5,478 nucleotides of DNA from positions 1 to 5,478 of the forward strand of contig JAEEYY010000185.1 in the NCBI GenBank assembly GCA_016288355.1, written 5' to 3'. The translations under genes and the position numbers were made by a program. Source of the DNA: Synergistes sp. (GTDB lineage: Bacteria > Synergistota > Synergistia > Synergistales > Synergistaceae). Numbering within the stretch: the stretch's first letter is position 1; each line of letters starts with the position of its first letter. Below the pieces are notes generated by a model, which saw only the letters and a list, made by a program, of their open reading frames with translations, did not search any database and was not told where the DNA came from. Below are positions 1 to 5,478 of this stretch, in pieces.

Positions 1-458
1 CCGAAACCGTCGGGGCGGAGCTTCTTTGCCATCGTCCTCAGCCTTGTGCGTTCGGCGTCGCTTTCTATGCGTTTGGAGACGCCTGTTTCGTGCCCTCCCG
101 GTATCAGGACCATATAGCGCCCGGCAAGCGAGATCCGGGGCGACACGCGCGCGCCTTTTCCCTTGCGCGCGTTCTTGACGACCTGGACGAGCATCTCCAT
201 TCCCTGCCGGACCTCAATGCCTTTTACATCGTCAAGGTAGAGAAAGCCGTTTTTCCCGTCGCCAAGATTGAGGAATGCCGAGTTCATTCCCTTAAGAACG
301 GTGTCGACGCGGGCTTTATAGATATCCCCGGTCCTCTGGTGCTCAAGCATCCTCTCATAGTAAAATTCGTAAAGCTTTCCGCTCTCATCGATTATTGCAA
401 TTCTTACCTCTTCGGAATCGATGAGATTTGCGATAATTTTTTTTGAACGGCCCGTCAT
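1..458 (-). CDS. rng: Ribonuclease G/E family protein, N-terminal part
   Basis: This is the first ~152 codons of a single-strand-specific endoribonuclease of the RNase G/E family, which processes rRNA precursors and turns over mRNA in the cytoplasm; the gene runs off the window edge. The visible part covers the leading strand and the S1 RNA-binding domain: VRIAIIDESGKLYEFYYER, GDIYKARVDTVLKGMNSAFLNLG (residues about 44-66), GFLYLDDV, then the post-S1 family phrase KGKGARVSPRISLAGRYMVLIPGG and GVSKRI..ERTRL. The catalytic DNase I-like domain with its metal-binding aspartates and the zinc-link cysteines lie outside, so activity cannot be judged here. The ATG at 458 has a GGAGG 9 bases upstream. 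The S1 domain begins after a short leader, as in RNase G; whether an RNase E-like C-terminal scaffold exists is not visible. It follows the radical SAM and DUF2344 genes on the same strand. Confidence 0.93.
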   Translation of the reverse strand, partial: MTGRSKKIIANLIDSEEVRIAIIDESGKLYEFYYERMLEHQRTGDIYKARVDTVLKGMNSAFLNLGDGKNGFLYLDDVKGIEVRQGMEMLVQVVKNARKGKGARVSPRISLAGRYMVLIPGGHETGVSKRIESDAERTRLRTMAKKLRPDGF

Positions 459-467
459 ATTGCCAAA

Positions 468-472
468 CCTCC
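468..472 (-). promoter_or_regulatory. Ribosome binding site of the RNase G gene
   Basis: GGAGG on the minus strand lies 9 bases before the ATG at 458, in the 15-base gap after the DUF2344 stop. It supports independent translation initiation of the RNase G/E gene at that ATG. Confidence 0.8.
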
Positions 473-473
473 G

Positions 474-1065
474 TTAAATGAGCGGTAAAACCGTCCCTGT
501 GATGACGTCCCATCGCCCGACCGCAAGACGCTCTATCTGCAGCCCGGCCCAGCCGGAAACAACGCCGGATGCGATCAGAGCCTTTACCAGAGCGCCTGCT
601 CCGCATCGCTCAAGCTCTCCTACGGAAAGAGTTATCCTGCCGCCTTCACAGCTGCAGGCATGAAGCGCGTTGAGACGCTCCGCCTCGGCGCAGAGAATGC
701 TTTCCGCGGCAGCATCAAGCGGAGCGTCTGCTCCTTCGAAGCTGTAGACGGCCGCGTCGATGGATTTTGCAAGCACAGTATCTTCAGTAATTTCCGCACA
801 TTTTAATATTTTAAGCCCTTCCGGAAGTCTTTCGTTCCACCGGAAAAGCGAATCTCCGTTCCATTCCTCAAACCAGAAATCAGCGGGCTCGGCAAGCCCT
901 GCAATGCCTGTCGCAAGCGGCGGCGCAAGGCTTATGCGCGGATGCGGGGAGAAGCCCGTCGTATATTCCTGTTTTAATCCGGCCCTGCGCGCAGAACGCG
1001 AAAAAATCACAGGAAGGTCCATATGGTTCACGAAAGTAAACAGCCCTGATTTCCTGTAGAGTATC

Positions 1066-1079
<14 letters not shown>
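474..1079 (-). CDS. Radical SAM-linked protein, DUF2344 / TIGR03936 type
   Basis: This 201-residue protein belongs to the family found either next to, or fused to the C-terminus of, the TIGR03960 radical SAM protein; its biochemical role is not established to my knowledge. The N-terminal half carries the family signature: RILYRKSGLFTFVNHMDLPV, RSARRAGL, and YTTGFSPHPRISLAPPLATG (residues about 39-58), then the acidic AEPADFWFEE. The C-terminal half is less conserved, with a cysteine pair CSC at 142-144. It is probably soluble, as there is no signal peptide or membrane segment. The ATG start lies inside the end of the upstream gene (14-base overlap) and no clear ribosome binding site precedes it, so translation is probably coupled to the radical SAM gene. 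The RILYRKSG motif starting at residue 4 leaves no room for a later start. The stop TAA at 476-474 is 15 bases before the RNase G start. Confidence 0.9.
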
Positions 1080-2847
<1,768 letters not shown>

Positions 2848-2855
2848 AAATCTAT

Positions 2856-2860
2856 CCTCC
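2856..2860 (-). promoter_or_regulatory. Ribosome binding site of the radical SAM gene, decides its start
   Basis: GGAGG on the minus strand lies 8 bases before the ATG at 2847. The in-frame TTG at 2862 overlaps this element (TTGGAGG) and therefore cannot use it, so the ATG is the true start and five leading residues of the longest open frame should be dropped. Confidence 0.85.
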
Positions 2861-2870
2861 AAAACTTAAA

Positions 2871-2897
2871 GCGCTCTATGCCGCGGCACAGACGCGC
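2871..2897 (-). terminator. Intergenic hairpin with T-rich 3' flank, possible attenuator or weak intrinsic terminator
   Basis: In minus-strand RNA this 27-base stretch folds into a stem of four G/C pairs, one bulged G, then seven more pairs (one G-U) closed by a CGCG loop; its core is a perfect 10-base palindrome at the DNA level. It is followed directly by TTTAAGTTTT (2870-2861) and then by the ribosome binding site of the radical SAM gene. It lies 11 bases after the rodA stop. The stem is strong, but the T tract is interrupted by AAG, so it may cause only partial termination, or serve as a processing or mRNA-stabilising structure between the elongation genes and the radical SAM-RNase G block. 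Confidence 0.4.
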
Positions 2898-2908
2898 AGA
2901 TGCTCATA

Positions 2909-4093
2909 TCAGAACCTGTCCTGCTTCGCCGCTACGTTCACGCTCTGAACAAGCCCGAGCGCAAGCGATATGACAAGTATCGAGCTGCCGCCGTAGCTGA
3001 AAAGCGGCAAAGGGATACCTGTGACCGGCGCAAGTCCCATGCTCATAGCAACGCTTTCGGCTATCTGAAACCAGAGCCACGCGGCTACAGCGGTGCAGAA
3101 AAGCTTGCCCTGCATATCCTTAGTATACTGAGATATCTTAAGTATACGCCACAATAATACAGCAAAAAGCAGCAGCACAAGCGCGGCGCCTATGAAACCG
3201 AACTCTTCCGAAAATACGCTGAATATAAAGTCTGTGTGCGGCTCAGGCAGAAAGTGGAGTTTTCCCTGGGTGCCGTGCATAAAGCCCTTCCCGAAGATAC
3301 CTCCTGAACCTACCGCTATGCGCGACTGTATGACATTATAGCCTGCTCCCTGAGGGTCGACGGTAGGGTCGAGGAATACCATGACTCGCATCTTCTGGTA
3401 AGGCTTCATCACAAACCAAAGCATAGGCAGCGCGGCAACTCCGGCCCCTGCGATGGAGACAAGGAAGCGTACCGGCATGCCGGCAACGATAAAAACAGAA
3501 AAAAGCATTACGGCATATACAAGAGAACTGCCCAAATCGGGCTGAAGCATAATAGGCAGCATCACGGCGCCCGCAACTGCAATGGCCGCTCCGATTCCGC
3601 GCGGCGTGTTCGGGGGAAGCACTGCGCAAAGCTTTGCAAGCGCCAGCGCAAAGATCACCTTGCCGAACTCTGACGGCTGGAAGCGGAAAAAGCCCAGATT
3701 GAACCAGCGCTGTGCTCCTTTTGCGCTGTGCCCCATGATCAGCAGCACGGTAAGCATCAGCACGGTACATATCAGAAGAGGCGCCGCAAACCTCATAAAA
3801 TTGCGGTAGTCGGTCTTGACGGCCGCTATATAGATAAGGGAGCCGATGCCTCCCCATACTATCTGCCTTATCACAAAGCCGGAGACAGAAGCGCCCCCTT
3901 TCGTAAACGACGCGCTCGCACTGTATATCGCCGCCAGCCCAAAGGCAAAAAGCAGCAGTGTGACCAGCACTATCGGCCAGTCAGCATATTTTTTTATATC
4001 AGACCACGAAGTGGTAAAACTTTCTGCCATCTTTCGATAAGCCGCCGGCTGTTCCCGGCGTTCTGCTTCTTCCTTCCTAAATCTGTAATCCAA
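2909..4093 (-). CDS. rodA: RodA, SEDS-family peptidoglycan glycosyltransferase
   Basis: RodA is the multi-pass inner-membrane lipid II polymerase of the elongasome, paired with PBP2. The 394-residue product has a charged cytoplasmic N-terminus (about 1-38), then roughly ten hydrophobic segments starting at about residue 39. Family motifs in order are IYSASASF, GAQRWFNLGFFRFQPSEFGK (126-145), LQPDLGSSLVY (183-193), GAGYNVIQSRIAVGSGG (249-265), GTQGKLHFLPEPHTDFIF (274-291), and PVTGIPLPLFSYGGSS (356-371). D288 in HTDF matches the aspartate known to be essential in SEDS enzymes. Before the last motif the common NIGM reads SVAM. The start is uncertain. The longest form begins with TTG at 4093, 4 bases after the minC stop and without a clear ribosome binding site, so it would rely on coupling to minC. 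The first ATG, at 4030, gives 373 residues and still leaves 17 residues before the first membrane segment. Confidence 0.95.
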   Translation of the reverse strand: MDYRFRKEEAERREQPAAYRKMAESFTTSWSDIKKYADWPIVLVTLLLFAFGLAAIYSASASFTKGGASVSGFVIRQIVWGGIGSLIYIAAVKTDYRNFMRFAAPLLICTVLMLTVLLIMGHSAKGAQRWFNLGFFRFQPSEFGKVIFALALAKLCAVLPPNTPRGIGAAIAVAGAVMLPIMLQPDLGSSLVYAVMLFSVFIVAGMPVRFLVSIAGAGVAALPMLWFVMKPYQKMRVMVFLDPTVDPQGAGYNVIQSRIAVGSGGIFGKGFMHGTQGKLHFLPEPHTDFIFSVFSEEFGFIGAALVLLLFAVLLWRILKISQYTKDMQGKLFCTAVAAWLWFQIAESVAMSMGLAPVTGIPLPLFSYGGSSILVISLALGLVQSVNVAAKQDRF

Positions 4094-4097
4094 CGAT

Positions 4098-4784
4098 TCA
4101 GAGCTCAGGCCAGGGAACTGCCTGAACTTCGCCGTCGATCACCGTAAGAGCCACAGCTTTTCCCCAAAATGGGGACGCTCTGTCAATTATACCCAGTTTA
4201 GTCCCTATCCGTACCTGTCCCGTTTCCAGAGAGCGCCCCGTTACCGCCGCGCCGTCATTTCCGCCGCACCCTGCGTGCACAAGGCCGCTGATGCGTCCGG
4301 TAACGGTAATATTGCCCTCTGCCGATATCTCCGCGTCCTTCTCAACGTTGCCGATCACCACTATATCACCGTCATGGCGGATAATCTGACCGCTGCCGAC
4401 TGACCCGAAACAGACCAGCCCCTCCGCCCCGCCTGCTTTGCACTCCTGCTCATGCAGGCGGGAGCTTTTTGTGTCAGCATCCTCATTCGAAGAAATATTA
4501 AAGCCTATCCTGCCCATCATGCCGCGGCTTTCGTCATCGGCCGCTATCCACCGTGACACGGCGCAGCCGGAAGGTTTTATTAATTTATTCCAGATCTCAA
4601 GGATAAAAGACGGATCAAAAGCCCTTGTACCGAGATCTATCTCTATGCTGCGGCCCTGCATAAGACGTCCGCTCGCTGAAAGCAGCTTTTCGAAAGCTGC
4701 GGATGCTTCTTCTTCGCTCATCTCTGCCGGTATTATGCATCGCAGGGCCCCTGCCTGTCTGCCTTTTAATTGAATCATAACCAA
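4098..4784 (-). CDS. minC: Septum site-determining protein MinC
   Basis: MinC inhibits FtsZ ring formation away from midcell and is normally recruited to the membrane by MinD. The 228-residue product has the two-part family layout: an N-terminal FtsZ-inhibiting domain (about residues 3-95), a short polar linker (about 98-120), and the C-terminal beta-helix domain (about 123-228). The C-domain is unmistakable: SGQIIRHDGDIVVIGNVEKD, then AEGNITVTGRISGLVHAGCGGND, then VRIGTKLG. The usual RSGQ motif at the start of this domain, implicated in MinD binding in E. coli, reads GSGQ here (residues 130-133, codons 4397-4386). The TTG start is chosen because it sits 8 bases after a GGAGG; an ATG start at 4778 would shorten the protein by two residues. 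minC follows mrdA and is followed by rodA after 4 bases. No minD or minE is present beside it, although in many bacteria minD directly follows minC. Confidence 0.92.
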   Translation of the reverse strand: MVMIQLKGRQAGALRCIIPAEMSEEEASAAFEKLLSASGRLMQGRSIEIDLGTRAFDPSFILEIWNKLIKPSGCAVSRWIAADDESRGMMGRIGFNISSNEDADTKSSRLHEQECKAGGAEGLVCFGSVGSGQIIRHDGDIVVIGNVEKDAEISAEGNITVTGRISGLVHAGCGGNDGAAVTGRSLETGQVRIGTKLGIIDRASPFWGKAVALTVIDGEVQAVPWPEL

Positions 4785-4792
4785 AACCCGAA

Positions 4793-4797
4793 CCTCC
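4793..4797 (-). promoter_or_regulatory. Ribosome binding site of minC
   Basis: GGAGG on the minus strand lies 8 bases before the TTG at 4784 and 14 bases before the ATG at 4778. The spacing favours the TTG as the minC start, although the ATG two codons later cannot be excluded. Confidence 0.7.
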
Positions 4798-4808
4798 GCG
4801 GGAGAGTA

Positions 4809-5478
4809 TCAGTGATCCTGCACTGCGGGCGTTTCCGCCGGCTGCCCCGGCGCCTGCTGTACCGGTGTCTGCTGCACCGGTGCCTGCTGTACCGGTGTCT
4901 GCTGCGCTGGCGCCGGCTTTGTCTCCTTCGGTCTTTCCTCTACATATTTTTTCCCGTTTATTAGAAAATTCAGCATCTTTCCTACGATAGGAGCAGCGAC
5001 CGACGACCCGCCCTTGCCGGCTTCCGCTATCGCCACTACCGCATACTGAGGTCTGTCAACGGGAGCATATCCGACGAACCATGCGTGGTCCTCGCCCTGG
5101 GAGTTCTGCGCCGTTCCTGTCTTGCCGGCTATTTTTATGCCGTAGGATGCGGCTCTGCGTCCTGTGCCGCTTCTGGTGACCTCTTCGACGCCGCGCTTTA
5201 TCAATTTTAACACGTCGGCGGGAATATCAAGGGCAACGCTTTCGACCGGCGCCTTTGTACTGAGCCTCGGCTTTAGCAGCCGGCCTCCGTTTGCTATCGC
5301 GGCATAGGCGCGAAGCACCTGAAGAGGCGTCATAAGCACATATCCCTGCCCTATCGAATAGTTGACTGTATCGCCGCCGTACCAGTTTTCCTTTATCCTT
5401 CTTTTTTTCCATTCCGGGCCGGCAAGCGTCCCGGAAGATTCTCCGACTATGTCTATCCCTGTCTTCTGTCCCACCCCG
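4809..5478 (-). CDS. mrdA: Penicillin-binding protein 2 (peptidoglycan D,D-transpeptidase), C-terminal part
   Basis: This is the C-terminal ~222 codons of a class B penicillin-binding protein that crosslinks peptidoglycan during cell elongation, working with RodA at the outer face of the inner membrane. The frame is open through the window edge, so the start, the membrane anchor, the pedestal domain and the SxxK and SxN motifs lie outside. Visible family signatures are GQKTGID near the edge, the segment WYGGDTVNYSIGQG, the phrase TPLQVLRAYAAIANGG, and the third active-site motif KTGTAQ (KTGT codons at 5123-5112). After the transpeptidase fold ends near NFLINGK there is a ~45-residue tail rich in Pro and Gln, built on PVQQ(A/T) repeats, which is not part of the catalytic fold. 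The stop is TGA at 4811-4809. minC follows after 24 bases, and the nearby rodA supports an elongation PBP2 rather than a division PBP3. The GTG at 5474 is an internal valine, not the start. Confidence 0.95.
   Translation of the reverse strand, partial: GVGQKTGIDIVGESSGTLAGPEWKKRRIKENWYGGDTVNYSIGQGYVLMTPLQVLRAYAAIANGGRLLKPRLSTKAPVESVALDIPADVLKLIKRGVEEVTRSGTGRRAASYGIKIAGKTGTAQNSQGEDHAWFVGYAPVDRPQYAVVAIAEAGKGGSSVAAPIVGKMLNFLINGKKYVEERPKETKPAPAQQTPVQQAPVQQTPVQQAPGQPAETPAVQDH
4846..4905 (-). repeat. 15-base tandem repeat encoding the PVQQ(A/T) tail of PBP2
   Basis: Four consecutive 15-base units lie in frame at the 3' end of mrdA. The units at 4861-4875, 4876-4890 and 4891-4905 read accggtgYctgctgY on the plus strand and differ only at the Y positions. 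The unit at 4846-4860 differs from its closest partner at two bases. On the coding strand each unit encodes five residues, giving alternating PVQQA and PVQQT. The near identity at the DNA level suggests recent unit duplication, so copy number may vary between strains. Because the unit is a multiple of three, gain or loss would keep the frame. The repeat lies outside the transpeptidase domain. Confidence 0.85.

Noticed and set aside
90..446. 118-codon plus-strand frame opposite the RNase G gene
   Set aside because: The minus-strand frame carries the complete S1-domain signature of RNase G/E with a good ribosome binding site; the plus frame matches nothing known to me.
2848..2862. TTG start at 2862 for the radical SAM gene
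   Set aside because: The TTG overlaps the GGAGG ribosome binding site that is ideally spaced for the ATG at 2847; the five extra residues are not part of the family signature.
3336..3857. 173-codon minus-strand frame within rodA
   Set aside because: It overlaps rodA in another frame, is rich in Cys and Arg and has no domain; all RodA motifs lie in the other frame.
3728..4147. 139-codon plus-strand frame across the rodA-minC junction
   Set aside because: Antisense to two well-supported genes, with no motif or initiation signal.
4785..4808. Possible promoter or terminator between mrdA and minC
   Set aside because: The gap is only 24 bases and is mostly taken up by the minC ribosome binding site; I see no hairpin, -35/-10 pair or T tract.
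4846..4905. Short tandem repeat as a possible CRISPR array
   Set aside because: Units are 15 bases with no spacers, are in frame and encode a Pro/Gln repeat at the PBP2 C-terminus.

Overview
The window is a tightly packed bacterial chromosomal segment in which every gene I can support lies on the minus strand, so transcription runs from high to low coordinates. In that order the genes are: the C-terminal part of penicillin-binding protein 2 (mrdA, cut by the window edge), the septum-site protein minC, the lipid II polymerase rodA, an uncharacterised radical SAM protein (TIGR03960-type), its partner 'radical SAM-linked' DUF2344 protein (TIGR03936-type), and the N-terminal S1-domain part of a ribonuclease G/E family protein (cut by the other edge). 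Gaps are 0 to about 60 bases. No tRNA, rRNA, CRISPR array, insertion sequence or integrase is visible, and no stretch over 300 bases lacks a gene.

The order PBP2 - MinC - RodA - radical SAM - DUF2344 - RNase G matches the mre/min/rod neighbourhood of Gram-positive-type and related phyla, where ribosomal protein genes rplU-rpmA often follow rng. G+C looks moderately high by eye (mid-50s percent, not computed). Having minC next to rodA with no minD between them, together with the residue style of the proteins, makes me favour Synergistota, with Clostridia-related Firmicutes as the alternative. This placement is an inference and is not certain.

Functionally there are two halves. Positions about 2909-5478 hold the cell-elongation machinery: RodA polymerises glycan strands, its cognate transpeptidase PBP2 crosslinks them, and MinC restricts FtsZ assembly. 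Positions 1-2847 hold an RNA- or translation-flavoured group of the radical SAM enzyme, its linked protein (14-base overlap, so translationally coupled) and RNase G. The 61-base gap between the halves contains a strong hairpin followed by a T-rich stretch and is the one place where the operon might be punctuated.

The least understood content is the radical SAM/DUF2344 pair, a widely conserved couple whose reaction, as far as I know, is not established. Smaller oddities are a MinC whose RSGQ motif reads GSGQ, a proline/glutamine tandem repeat on the PBP2 tail, and several non-ATG or mis-assignable start codons.
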